Part shown: piece by piece, positions 16,954 through 26,307 of the stretch
Layout: each line of letters begins with the position of its first letter
Position numbering within the stretch: the first letter of the stretch is position 1
Source: DYJE01 sp041660385
GTDB lineage: Bacteria; Desulfobacterota; Desulfobacteria; Desulfobacterales; Desulfolunaceae
DNA length: 64,000 nucleotides
Assembly: GCA_041660385.1 (NCBI GenBank)
Contig: JBAZWJ010000005.1
Location: 1 to 64,000 of the forward strand
Reading direction: 5' to 3'
Notes under the pieces: model-generated
What the model was told of the DNA's origin: nothing
What the model saw: only the letters and a program-made list of their open reading frames with translations
Databases searched by the model: none
Position numbers and translations under genes: made by a program

Positions 16954-17026
16954 CTTAACTAAACCTCCTGTTAATTATTATATTTAAAGGCTTATCCCTG
17001 TAATTCCAAATTTCTGGAATGCCAAA

Positions 17027-17053
17027 GTTATACTAATACAAAGCCAATGTCAA
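17027..17053 (-). promoter_or_regulatory. Candidate sigma-70 promoter of dsrC
   Basis: On the minus strand TTGACA (17053-17048) is followed after 15 nt by TATAAC (17032-17027). It lies about 75 bp before the dsrC start and just after the preceding operon's terminator. The spacer is shorter than ideal. Confidence 0.5.
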
Positions 17054-17060
17054 CCCGAGA

Positions 17061-17098
17061 ATTGAACTCGCCCGACAGTTTCGTCAGGCGAGCTCAAT
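17061..17098 (-). terminator. Terminator of the hdrA-flx operon
   Basis: A 16-bp stem (17061-17076 with 17083-17098, containing GCTCGCCTGAC) with two G-U pairs in the minus-strand RNA and a 6-nt loop. It lies 24 bp after the flxA-like stop. Confidence 0.82.
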
Positions 17099-17121
17099 TA
17101 TCTTAATTTATTCGGGTTTCA

Positions 17122-17970
17122 TCAGGTATCTTCTTCCGGCATAAATTTGAGCTGTGCCAGAGTGAAAACAGGGCCGTCCTTACAGATCAGCTCTTTTCCG
17201 ATGTTGCAGCGTCCGCAGATGCCGATACCGCATTTCATACGGTTTTCAAGGCTCATGATGATGTTTTCATGTTTGTAGCCCAGTTTGTCAAGCACGGGTT
17301 TGGTGAACTTGAGCATCATAGGAGGCCCGCACATGATGGCGTATGTGTTGTCATCAGCCTGAGGAGCCTGTTTTTCAGTCACCATGGGCACGAAACCCGT
17401 ATGGTATTTCCAGGTGGGATCATCAGTTCCATCCACGGTGATGTGCATGTTGATGTCGTCACGCTGTTCCCAAGCGGTGAGTTCGTCTTTGTAAAGAAGC
17501 ATGCCGGGGTTCCTGGCGCCGTAAATCACGTCGATGCTTCCGAAGCGTTTGCGGTTTGCGGGGTCCAGCATGTAAACGATGGTGGATCTCAGCGTGGTGA
17601 ACGCGAAACCGGCACCGATGATCACGATGTTTTTGCCTTCCAGAGCTTTCAGGGGATACGAGTTGCCCAAGGGGCCTCTCACGCCCATGATGTCGCCCAC
17701 TTTCATGTTATGAAGGTGGTTGGTGACAAGACCTGTTCGGAACACGGTGAATTTCACGAAACCTTTTTCCGTGGGAGAAGAGGCGATTCCGATGGGGATC
17801 TCACCTTTACCAGGAATGGAAAGTTCAGCAAACTGACCGGATTCATAAGCAAATTTATTTTCGTCTTCGGGATTCAGGAAAACGAATTTAAATGTTCTCA
17901 GTGATTTGTCTTCCGTCGCAACGTCGATACTGTCGATGCGAACCGGATATGCCTTATACGGATTTTGCAT
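17122..17970 (-). CDS. flxA: FlxA-like FAD/NAD(P)H oxidoreductase subunit with [2Fe-2S] site
   Basis: A protein of 282 residues, taking the second ATG because AAGGAG stands 8 nt before it. Ferredoxin-reductase fold: an FAD domain with SGQFAELSIPG and GIASSP, an NAD(P) domain with VIIGAGFAFTTLRS and IMCGPPMML, and a C-terminal cysteine cluster CGIGICGRCNIG plus ICKDGP as in dihydroorotate dehydrogenase and AsrB subunits. In FlxABCD-HdrABC complexes of sulfate reducers FlxA oxidises NADH and feeds electrons to HdrA. It is the last gene of the operon, 16 bp after flxB. Sulfhydrogenase or AsrB subunits are close relatives, but the operon favours Flx. Confidence 0.87.
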   Translation of the reverse strand: MQNPYKAYPVRIDSIDVATEDKSLRTFKFVFLNPEDENKFAYESGQFAELSIPGKGEIPIGIASSPTEKGFVKFTVFRTGLVTNHLHNMKVGDIMGVRGPLGNSYPLKALEGKNIVIIGAGFAFTTLRSTIVYMLDPANRKRFGSIDVIYGARNPGMLLYKDELTAWEQRDDINMHITVDGTDDPTWKYHTGFVPMVTEKQAPQADDNTYAIMCGPPMMLKFTKPVLDKLGYKHENIIMSLENRMKCGIGICGRCNIGKELICKDGPVFTLAQLKFMPEEDT

Positions 17971-17992
17971 AGTCATTCTCCTTTTGTTCGCT

Positions 17993-19036
17993 TCAGCACT
18001 TAGCCACGTAGTCGTTCATGGTTTTGCTGACGGTGCGGATGTCTATATTCACGGGGCATTGCTGAACGCATCTGCCGCAGCCCACACACATGATACCTTT
18101 CTGATACTTGTCGACAAAGTATTTCAGTTTGTGCATGAAACGTTGTCTGACCCTCTGGGGTTTCTTGTCACGGGGGTTGTGTCCCGAACCGTGCATGGTG
18201 AAAAGAGGTGTCATGCAGCTATCCCAGTTACGCATACGCACGCCTTCATTGCCTTTGTTTTCATCCTGAATGTCGAAACACCAGCAGGTGGGGCAGGCGT
18301 AGGTGCATGTGCAGCAGTTGATACATGAAAAAGCGATGTCAGCCCAGAACGGAGCATCATAGAGATCCATGATGACTTTTTCGCTGAGTTTGTCTGTTTC
18401 GATTTTCGCTGTGATTTTGGCTTCGGCAGCAGCTTTCTTGGTGGCAACTGCTGCATCATCGCCTTTATCGGCAAAACCGGCAGCGGCTAAGAGTTTTTCA
18501 CCTTTTTCCGTGAGTGCTTTGGCAATATACGCATTTCCGTTATCCACCAGAAGAACGTCAAGGCCTTCTTCGTTGAAAGGACCGCAGCCTGTGCTTGTAC
18601 AGAAACAAGTGGAGCAGGGAGCGTCACAGGCAAGACCTACGAAAGTTGTCGCTTCGTATGCGTCCATCCAGTAAGGATCGCGGTATTCCGGGGTATCGAA
18701 GTTCATGCGAACCAGGCTTACAGCCTTGGCGTCGCAGGGTCGCATACCGAGGACAGCGCGGGGTGAATAATCTTTTTTTACATCCTGGAGGATGTGATGA
18801 TCCGGTTTACTTTCATCGAGCGTGTAGGTGAACATGGCTTCCGACGGAGGAAACACAGTAGACTTCGGAGAAAGCTTTGTGTTTCCGTAAGCGAGGTCGG
18901 GAAGTTCGCCTTTTTTGAGTTCTTTGAAATTATGGGAATCATCTTCTTTCATTGGACCGAACAAACGGTAGCTTTTTGAGAGACTTTCTACACCGCCGGC
19001 CCATTTTTGTTTATCAATGTTTATGACCTTCATCAT
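17993..19036 (-). CDS. flxB: FlxB-like 4Fe-4S dicluster protein (AsrA-type)
   Basis: A protein of 347 residues. The central part has CDAPCSTCFC; the C-terminal half holds two ferredoxin-type clusters, CINCCTCTYACPTCWC and CVGCGRCVQQCPVNI. This is the layout of the electron-transfer subunits of anaerobic sulfite reductases, sulfhydrogenases and FlxB. It would pass electrons between FlxA and the rest of the complex in the cytoplasm. The section around residues 195-235 is lysine/alanine-rich and probably a variable loop. AAAGGG precedes a double ATG. It lies 54 bp after flxC. Confidence 0.85.
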   Translation of the reverse strand: MMKVINIDKQKWAGGVESLSKSYRLFGPMKEDDSHNFKELKKGELPDLAYGNTKLSPKSTVFPPSEAMFTYTLDESKPDHHILQDVKKDYSPRAVLGMRPCDAKAVSLVRMNFDTPEYRDPYWMDAYEATTFVGLACDAPCSTCFCTSTGCGPFNEEGLDVLLVDNGNAYIAKALTEKGEKLLAAAGFADKGDDAAVATKKAAAEAKITAKIETDKLSEKVIMDLYDAPFWADIAFSCINCCTCTYACPTCWCFDIQDENKGNEGVRMRNWDSCMTPLFTMHGSGHNPRDKKPQRVRQRFMHKLKYFVDKYQKGIMCVGCGRCVQQCPVNIDIRTVSKTMNDYVAKC

Positions 19037-19090
19037 ATTAGCCCTTTTAGATAATGTTTCATTCGTAATCTTGTCCCTATCGACTTCGTC

Positions 19091-19939
19091 TTATTTGATG
19101 AAATCGTTGGGATCATCGACGTTGAATGTATCAAGCGGTGGACGTTTATCAAGTGTCAGTCCAGCTTCCCAGCCAAACAATTCAGCACAGTCTTTCTCAA
19201 GTTTCTTTGTCAACTGACGCACTTTGATGTTCTGAGGACAGGCGGCTTCGCATGATCCGCAGTCTGTACATCTGCCTGCGCAGTGATAAGCTCTTAAGAA
19301 ATGATAGGTTCTGACATCAATGGGATCGGTTGCCTTGCCTACCCACTGGGGTTTCGACTCGTCGACGAAACAGGTGGGACAGTAGCACAGAGGACAGGCA
19401 TTCCGGCATGCATAACAGCGTGTGCATGTGGAGTACATGTCTTCGAAGAACGCCCATTTTTCATCGGTGCTCATGGCTTCGACTTTTTTGACGTCGGCGT
19501 ATTTGTCCACTCCGGTCTGTTCTACCACCAGATCCCCCACCAGTTCATCATAGATGACGGGGTTTCTGTGTGTGCAGGTACCGCAGTTGTCTTGAAGTGC
19601 GCCTGTGTTCTTATCGTTCATGCCTTTGCAGGGCACGCCGATGATGAATAGCTGGTCACGTTTGATCTTGTTTTCGATGATGTGGTTCACAATATTTCTG
19701 GAGTCACAACCTTTGGCAACAATCGCAATCTTCTCTTTCCGGTTGGTCAGATAGTTGGCGAGGTTGATCCGGCAGTTCGCGTTCCACACCAGGTCCTTGA
19801 CATCATCAGAACTCTTGATGAAACAGGGTTCGCTCATCATCGGCATCGTACCTTCACGAAAACCGATCACAGCTTCCACTGTGCCGTCTTTAAGGAGCCG
19901 TTCTGATATAGCTTTGATTTTAGTGATATATGCGTCCAT
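19091..19939 (-). CDS. flxC: FlxC-like iron-sulfur protein
   Basis: A protein of 282 residues. The N-terminal half (KIAIVAKGCDSRNIVNHI, IIGVPCKGM, CGTCTHRNP) resembles the FrhB-type N-terminal domain. The C-terminal half has cysteine-rich clusters CTRCYACRNACPLCYCPTC and CTDCGSCEAACPQNI for two or more [4Fe-4S] centres. Such a subunit links MvhD/FlxD to the NADH-oxidising part. It begins 2 bp after the stop of the selenoprotein MvhD, so translation is coupled. The name FlxC rests on operon position and domain type. Confidence 0.82.
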   Translation of the reverse strand: MDAYITKIKAISERLLKDGTVEAVIGFREGTMPMMSEPCFIKSSDDVKDLVWNANCRINLANYLTNRKEKIAIVAKGCDSRNIVNHIIENKIKRDQLFIIGVPCKGMNDKNTGALQDNCGTCTHRNPVIYDELVGDLVVEQTGVDKYADVKKVEAMSTDEKWAFFEDMYSTCTRCYACRNACPLCYCPTCFVDESKPQWVGKATDPIDVRTYHFLRAYHCAGRCTDCGSCEAACPQNIKVRQLTKKLEKDCAELFGWEAGLTLDKRPPLDTFNVDDPNDFIK

Positions 19940-19941
19940 AG

Positions 19942-20373
19942 TTAGGCTACCTTAACTGTTTTCTTGATGAATTTTTCGTTCGGTCCCAGTTCTTTCACCG
20001 ATGCGGTGACCTGTTTGACCACGTCCACGAACTTGGTGGATTCGGCGGACGAAATCCAGGAAAACTGTAAACGACCGGGTTCCACGCCCATGTGTTCCAT
20101 AAGGTTTTTCATCAGGGCGAATTTACGACGTGCATAATAATTACCTTCCAGGTAATGGCAGTCTCCGGGGTGTCAGCCGGATACCCATACGGCATCCGCG
20201 CCTTCCCTTAAGGCTGCAAGGAAGAATTTTGCGCTCATCCGGCCTGTGCAGGGGATTCTTACAACCCTGATGTTAGTGGGGTACTGCCCCCTTCCAACAC
20301 CTGCAAGGTCAGCTGCGCCGTAACTGCACCAGTTACACAGGAAACTGACTATTTTAGGTTCAAAATCAGCCAT
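19942..20373 (-). CDS. mvhD: MvhD/FlxD selenoprotein (in-frame UGA as selenocysteine)
   Basis: A protein of 143 residues if the TGA at 20175-20173 is read as selenocysteine at codon 67; otherwise it stops at 66 residues. The sequence around it is DAVWVSG-U-HPGDCHY, where relatives have Cys in GCHPGDCHY. The frame then continues for 76 more codons of typical MvhD sequence to a TAA at 19944-19942. MvhD (VhuD in methanogens, FlxD in Flx systems) carries a [2Fe-2S] cluster and delivers electrons to HdrA. Sec-containing VhuD is known in methanogens. AAAGGAG precedes the ATG, and a hairpin lies 16 nt after the UGA. A stop-based gene call would lose more than half of the protein. Confidence 0.9.
20140..20156 (-). 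promoter_or_regulatory. Candidate SECIS hairpin of mvhD
   Basis: On the minus strand, 16 nt after the UGA, ATTACCT and AGGTAAT form a perfect 7-bp stem with a GGA apical loop. Bacterial SECIS elements sit immediately 3' of the UGA with a G-containing loop, so position and shape fit. Folding was done by eye. Confidence 0.6.
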
Positions 20374-20442
20374 GGTTCATTTCTCCTTTAATATGTATCC
20401 CCCCGCCCTTAAACATAAGGGCGGGAGAGGATGTTACATGAT

Positions 20443-23400
20443 TTAAACCGCCTCGTTCAATGCATACAACTGGGCGAAAATCTGATCCGTGTCAAAACCT
20501 CTGTGGTTGATGGCGCCAGACCGGCAAGACCCCACACAGAGACCGCAGCCTTTGCAGAGAACCGGGTTGATTTTTGCTTTACCGGCGTCTCTCCCGTCTT
20601 CGATAAACGAAGGAGCGGAGTAGGGGCAGACAGAAACGCAGACACCGCATGAACTGCAAAGGGCGGTGTTGACGCTGGCCACCTGGCCGCTGGTGTGGAT
20701 GGTTTCCCGCGCAAGGAGAGTGATGGCTCTCGATGCAGCGGCTTTCGCCTGGGAAACGGCCTCATCAATGGGTTTGGGGTAATGGGCCATACCGCAGAGG
20801 AAAACGCCGTCTGTTGCAAATTCGGACGGACCGAGTTTAGCATGGCGTTCAACGAAGAACCCGTTGTCGTTCATGGGCAGTTTGAAGAACTGAGCCACAG
20901 TTTCGTCTCTGTACGGGAGAATGGCGGTTGCAAGGGAGACAAGATCCGCCTCGATTTCAAGAGGACGGTGAAGAACATGGTCTGTCGTTTTGATCATGAT
21001 CTTGCCGCCGTCGAGGGTGAGCTGGGGTAGTCTGTCCGAGCTGTGTCTGATAAAGATGACACCCAGTTCACGGGCTTCCTTGTAAAGGTACTCACGTTCG
21101 CCGTAAGTTCTGATGTCCCTGTAGAGAACGTAGACGTTAACGTCTGAGTTACGTTTCTTCAGTTCAATGGCGTTTTCCACGGAATGGGTACAGCAGAGTC
21201 TCGAACAGTAAGGACGTTCGGGATTCCGTGATCCCACGCACTGGATGAAGACGGCTGACTTGACGTTATTGATCGACGGATCGTTGTCGATGAATTTCTT
21301 GTCCAGTTCCTGACTGGTGACGATTCTGGGATCCTTGCCGTAGGAGTATTCCGTGGGCTGGTAAGGATAAGCACCGGTGGCCATGATGGCTACGCCGTGT
21401 TTAAGGGCGATGGCGTTTCCGTTTGTCGTCAAGGTGGAATCGAAATTACCCACAAAACCCTGAACATCGGTGAGGTTGGTGTTCAGATGGACAGTGATTT
21501 TGCTGTCGCTGTTAACCTCAGAGATGAGCTGGGCAAGCCTTTCCTGGATGTTTTCGCCTTTGGCAGTCCTGAAAAGTTTCACAGCCTGGCCGCCCAGAGC
21601 ATCGCTACGTTCAACGACGTGGGTATTGTAACCCTGTTTGGAAAGGCTTAAGGCTGTGGTCATGCCGGAGATACCGCCGCCAAGAACCATGGCTGTCTGA
21701 TTCACCTGGAGCTCAGCTTCTTCGAGGGGCTGGAACAGGGCGACTTTAGCAACTGACATGCGGATGAGGTCTTTGGCTTTTTGCGTAGCCACTTCCGGTT
21801 CGTTCTTGTGAACCCAGGAATTGTGGTTACGGATGTTGGCCATTTCAAACAGATATTTGTTGAGACCTGCTGCAAGGAGTGTTTCCTGGAAGAGGCCTTC
21901 GTGGGTTTTGGGTGTACATGCGGCAACAACAACCCTGTTCAGGTTCTTCTCTTTGATGATTTCAGAAATTTTGTTCTGTGTGTCCTGCGAGCAGGAGAAC
22001 AGGTTGTTTGCCACGAATTCCACGTATGGAAGTGTCTTCGCGTATTCTGCCACCTGGGCAACGTCTACGGTTCCAGCGATGTTCGTGCCGCAACTGCACA
22101 CGAAGACGCCGACTCTGGGACGTTCGCCCCGGACGTTTGTTTCAATGATCTCTTCGGCTTTTTTCGTCAAGGTGTTACGGGCTGACGAGATGGATTCACC
22201 AGCAGCGGCAGCAGCAGCACTTGCATCCACGATGGATTCGGGAATATCTTTCGGACCCTGGAATGCGCCGCAGACGTAAATACCTTCGCGTGATGTGCTC
22301 ACAGGCTCGAAGGATGTGGTTTTGGCGAAGTTGCTTCTGGTGAGATCAATATTCAGCTTCTTGGCAAGGGCGATACTGTCAGGCGCCGCTTCAAGGCCGA
22401 TGGAAAGAACGATCATGTCGAAGATTTCCGTGTCCATCTCACCTCTTTCGGTGACGTAACGGACTTCAAGGCTGTCCGAACCGGCGACCGGGTTGATGGT
22501 GTGGATACGGCTTTTGACGTAACGAATGCCTTTTTTCTTGGCGTTTTCATAGTACGCTTCGAAATCTTTGCCTGGAGTACGCATATCCATGTAGAAAATA
22601 GCGCAATCCAGTTCGTCACCGTTGTGTTCTTTTGCCATAACGGCTTCTTTAGTTGCGTACATACAGCATACTGAAGAACAGTGACCATTGTCACATCTGT
22701 TCATATCACGGGAACCGATGCACTGGAACCAGGCAATTTTCTTTGGTTCGGAATGATCTGAAGAGCGTGTGATCAGATGGCCTTTGGTCGGGCCCGAAGC
22801 AGAAAGGATGCGCTCGAACTCAAGGGCTGTGACCACGTTGGGGAATTTGGAGTACTGATATGTGTCAAAAATTTTGGGATCAAAGGGTTTGAAACCTGTT
22901 GCAAGAACGACGGAACCCACGTTTAAGGTCACATCCTTCTCTTTCTGATCGTATTCAATGGCTCCGGTGGGACAGACTTTTTCGCAGTTCCCGCATTTAT
23001 CCTTGGTGAGCTTGATGCACTGGGTAGGATCGATGCCGTATTTCAGGGGAACAGCCTGATCGTATTCCACATAAATGGCTTTACGTTTGATCAGACTCGC
23101 GTTGTAGGTGTCCGTGACTTTTTTGGGGCATTTTTCCGCGCAGAGACCACAGGCGATACATTTTTCCGTGTTGACGTACCGTGGTTTTTCCTTGAGCAGA
23201 ACCTCAAAATTGCCTGCTTCACCCTTGATGTCAATAACTTCACTTAGTGTTTTTAACTCGATGTTTAGATGCCGGCCGACCTCGACCAGTTTGGGTGAGA
23301 TAATTCACATGGCGCAGTCATTGGTTGGGAAGGTTTTGTCCAATTGGGACATGACACCGCCGATAGACGGGCCTTTTTCGACCAGGTACACGTAGTAGCC

Positions 23401-23484
23401 TGAATCGGCAAGATCGAGAGCGGTCTGCATACCCGAAATACCGCCGCCCACGACCATGACTGATCCGATTACATCCTTAGACAT
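20443..23484 (-). CDS. hdrA: HdrA selenoprotein, double-length heterodisulfide reductase flavoprotein
   Basis: A protein of 1013 residues with the TGA at 23307-23305 read as selenocysteine 60. The start ATG at 23484 follows CAGGAG. The first section reads VVGGGISGMQT, then TNDCAM-U-IISPKLVE, where other HdrA proteins have Cys, then CIACGLCAEKC and a second ferredoxin cluster. The middle is a thioredoxin-reductase-like FAD domain. A second HdrA-like half follows (GVFVCSCGTN, LGGGISGMTTALSLS), and the C-terminus has two clusters, CSSCGVCVSVC and CKGCGLCVGSC. HdrA binds the FAD at which electrons bifurcate. HdrB and HdrC are absent from the operon. Starting at the ATG after the UGA would drop about 140 residues, including the first FAD motif. 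Confidence 0.92.
23272..23289 (-). promoter_or_regulatory. Candidate SECIS hairpin of hdrA
   Basis: On the minus strand, 15 nt after the UGA, CTGGTCG pairs with CGGCCGG (7 bp with two G-U pairs) around an AGGT loop. The distance matches the mvhD hairpin within one base, and the loop contains the GGU often seen in bacterial SECIS elements. Confidence 0.6.
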
Positions 23485-23830
23485 GGCTTCTTTCTCCTGT
23501 TAAAAAGTAATGCATGGCTGGTTCAAGACAATCATGAGCAGCTCTGCAACGTTACATATTGATAAACTTAAACGATTACCGATTTTTTTCACATGAATGA
23601 CTTGCAATATCATGTGGTTATTAAAAATATTAAGCCATTTCACCATTCTAGTGTAAAATGAACAAATATACCTACTACCGTTAAAGGCCTGGGTTGTCAA
23701 CAGAATTATCGGTGCTTAAATCGTATGAATCGGGGCCTGGATATGATAGTGAAAATCGGTTAGAGAACATCAAAAATTGATGGTACCGTAAAAAATGTGG
23801 ATCGGGGCAGTTTTATGAGGTTTTACCGGA
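23485..23830. other. Intergenic region between divergent hdrA and miaA
   Basis: 346 bp, AT-rich. It must hold the promoters of the minus-strand hdrA-flx operon and of miaA. A TTGACA on the minus strand near 23702 has no clear -10 at normal spacing. I see no repeat or gene. Confidence 0.5.
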
Positions 23831-24823
23831 ATGAGCAATAAAGACAGCGATAACGACATGAAAAAACCGGATATCATTGTGATCTGCGGGCCTACGGGTA
23901 TTGGCAAGACGTCGGCGGCCATCGGGCTTGCTAAGGCTGTGAATGGGAAAATTATCAGTGCAGATTCCATGCAGGTTTACCGATACATGGATATCGGAAC
24001 GGCAAAACCCACATTGGAAGAAAGGCTGGAAGCCCATCATGATCTGATAGATGTGGTTGATCCTGACGAGGATTTCGATGCGGCGAGGTTTTCGACTCTT
24101 GCTGACGGGTTTATAAGGACATATCAGCAGGCTGGCGTTGTTCCTGTTGTGGCTGGTGGAACCGGGCTTTACATCAAATCTCTGGTCAGCGGACTTTTCA
24201 GGGCAAGGCCGGTGGACAGCGCTGTGATGGCTCGTCTGGAACGGGAGGCAGATGAGCTGGGAACAGCGGTTATGCATGAACGGCTTGCCCTTGTTGACCC
24301 TAAAGCTGCTGATCGGATTCATCCCAATGATCGTTTCCGTATCCTCAGGGCGCTTGAAATTTTTGCGACCACAGGCAAACCCATTTCAGAATACCACGCT
24401 GCACATGGTTTTGCAGATCAGCCGTATCGGGTTCTTAAAATCGGTCTTTCCATGGATCGGGAACTCTTGTATCACCGGATAAATAAGCGGGTGGATCTGA
24501 TGATCGAACAGGGGCTTCTTGGGGAAGTGGAGTCTCTTATCAATAGAGGGTATCCGTCATCGCTAAAATCCATGGGATCTCTGGGCTATCGGCATATGGC
24601 AGGTTATTTAAATGGTGAATTTACCTTTGACGAAGCCGTGATATTGTTAAAGCGGGACACGAGGCGCTACGCCAAGAGGCAGATGACCTGGTTTAGGGCT
24701 GATTCTGATATTCAGTGGGTCGAGCCGGGGGATGTGGATACAGTCATAGAAAAGGCGGTAATTTTTCTTGGAAAACATGCTGACGGATCAGGTTATATCT
24801 CAATGCTCAATGCCGTTTCCTAA
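23831..24823 (+). CDS. miaA: tRNA dimethylallyltransferase
   Basis: A protein of 330 residues, slightly long because of a polar N-terminal extension. Walker A GPTGIGKTS, SADSMQVYRYMDIGTAKP, the substrate loop and GGTGLYIKSL are all present, and the C-terminus has the usual RYAKRQMTWFR motif. MiaA transfers an isopentenyl group from DMAPP to A37 of tRNAs reading UNN codons. The ribosome binding site is weak (GAGG 10 nt upstream). It stands alone and is divergent from the Hdr operon. Confidence 0.95.
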   Translation: MSNKDSDNDMKKPDIIVICGPTGIGKTSAAIGLAKAVNGKIISADSMQVYRYMDIGTAKPTLEERLEAHHDLIDVVDPDEDFDAARFSTLADGFIRTYQQAGVVPVVAGGTGLYIKSLVSGLFRARPVDSAVMARLEREADELGTAVMHERLALVDPKAADRIHPNDRFRILRALEIFATTGKPISEYHAAHGFADQPYRVLKIGLSMDRELLYHRINKRVDLMIEQGLLGEVESLINRGYPSSLKSMGSLGYRHMAGYLNGEFTFDEAVILLKRDTRRYAKRQMTWFRADSDIQWVEPGDVDTVIEKAVIFLGKHADGSGYISMLNAVS

Positions 24824-24848
24824 ATATAAATGTAACCGGCGAAACGTT

Positions 24849-24934
24849 GTAGGGGCGACCCGCTGGTCGCCCTAATCGATATACATAAACGTTCATGGTT
24901 ATGCGGGGCAGGGCGACCAGCAGGTCGCCCCTAC
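24849..24934. repeat. Palindromic repeat pair, GTAGGGGCGACC family
   Basis: Two 25-bp arms (24849-24873 and 24910-24934) are inverted copies with one mismatch, separated by 36 bp. Each arm is itself nearly palindromic (GGGGCGACC...GGTCGCCC). It belongs with the GTAGGGGCG-type repeats at 48985, 50491 and 53709, and could fold into a hairpin after miaA. Confidence 0.85.
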
Positions 24935-25011
24935 GGTTAAAATGGGCGTTGTATAATATTTCTTTAAGGAAGCGGCATTGGGTTTACTGCATAAGGACTG
25001 AAAGGATACGA

Positions 25012-26247
25012 ATGGGACAGTTTATTTCAAAACGAACGCTGATAACGTCGGGACTCGTCTTGTGTGCGAGTGTTTTTCTGTTTTTTTCACCGGTGTTGTC
25101 TGGCGAAAAGGTCAAAGTAAAACCTCTTGCAAAAGAAAAGGCAAAGAAAGTTTCTTCTCAGTTCAATGTGAAGCGGATCGGCTGTCTGTTGCCCACATCC
25201 GGGGCTTACGCAAATTACGGTGTGAGCGCTCAGAAGGGGGTTGATCTGGCTTACCTGACATTCATTGCCAACGGCAACAATACCGGGCTCCAGATCGAAT
25301 ACAGAGATACGGGTTCCAACCCTGCAAAAACGAAACAGGCTATCCGGGAACTGGCTGAACTGGGAGTGGCTGCCATTATTGGTCCTGTTGGTCCTGCTGA
25401 AGATGCTGCAAAAGAGGCTCAAGCCCTTGGGATTCCCATTATCACACTCACCGGGAAAGACGGGATAACATCACTGGGAGACTGCGTTTTCAGGCATTTT
25501 CTTACACAGACCATGCAGGTGAAATCGGTGACTGAATATGCATTTAATACTCTTGAACTCCGCCGTTTTGCCGTGCTTTACCCTGACGAACCTTATGGTC
25601 GGGATATGATGAAGATTTTCGAAACGGAAGTGAAGCGTCGTGATGGGGTGGTGGTGGCTGCGGAGTCCTATGCCCCGAAAACCACCGACTTCGGGAAGCA
25701 GATCAAGCGGATCATCGGTGTTTCAGGTAAAAAAGACATCGCACATGATCCGAATAAGGAATGGCCGGAAACCATGGTCGGTATCGACGGTGTTTTTATT
25801 CCCGACGCAGCTGAAACAGTGGGCCTTATCCTGCCCCAGCTCAGATTTTACGATGTGAATGACGTAATTCTTCTTGGAAGTAACCTGTGGCATTCTGATA
25901 AACTTGTTTCCATGGCCGGGAAATATCTCCAGCAGGCCGTTATTCCTGAAGGTTTTTTCGTTGAAAGTGAAGAACCTCAGGTGGTGAGGTTCGTGGAACG
26001 TTTCATGGAAGCTTATAACAGCAAACCCGGATTTGTGGAGGCCATTGCTTATGATACGGCCCTGATGGCTTTCCATGTGATCGCTCAGAAACCGGCATCG
26101 TATAGCGATTTCAAACGGATGCTTGCGGAGCTTCAGAACGTTAGAGGCGTAACTGGGATTACCTCGTTTGGAGAATCAGGTGAGGCGGAGAAAATGATTT
26201 ATCTTCTCCGGGGGAATTCTGATGGGTTTGTAGAAATATCCAGGTAG
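25012..26247 (+). CDS. Periplasmic amino-acid-type binding protein (type I fold)
   Basis: A protein of 411 residues, starting at the ATG at 25012 with AAAGGA upstream; longer starts would run into the palindromic repeat. The N-terminus is a signal peptide (KRTLITSGLVLCASVFLFF). The mature part is a Leu/Ile/Val-binding-like bilobal domain: RIGCLLPTSGAYANYG, AAIIGPVGPAEDAAKEAQALGIP, FAVLYPDEPYGRDM and GVTGITSF. No permease or ATPase genes are near. It may be an orphan receptor or an LpoA-like penicillin-binding protein activator. Localisation is confident, the ligand unknown. Confidence 0.85.
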   Translation: MGQFISKRTLITSGLVLCASVFLFFSPVLSGEKVKVKPLAKEKAKKVSSQFNVKRIGCLLPTSGAYANYGVSAQKGVDLAYLTFIANGNNTGLQIEYRDTGSNPAKTKQAIRELAELGVAAIIGPVGPAEDAAKEAQALGIPIITLTGKDGITSLGDCVFRHFLTQTMQVKSVTEYAFNTLELRRFAVLYPDEPYGRDMMKIFETEVKRRDGVVVAAESYAPKTTDFGKQIKRIIGVSGKKDIAHDPNKEWPETMVGIDGVFIPDAAETVGLILPQLRFYDVNDVILLGSNLWHSDKLVSMAGKYLQQAVIPEGFFVESEEPQVVRFVERFMEAYNSKPGFVEAIAYDTALMAFHVIAQKPASYSDFKRMLAELQNVRGVTGITSFGESGEAEKMIYLLRGNSDGFVEISR

Positions 26248-26307
26248 TGAGGCGTCTGTTAGGAAGAATGACAATCTGAACGGGGAAAGAAAGGCGATCA
26301 TACACCT

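Noticed and set aside
24895..25011. An N-terminal extension of the periplasmic binding protein
   Set aside because: It would translate part of the palindromic repeat and put 39 residues before a normal signal peptide; the ATG at 25012 has AAAGGA upstream.
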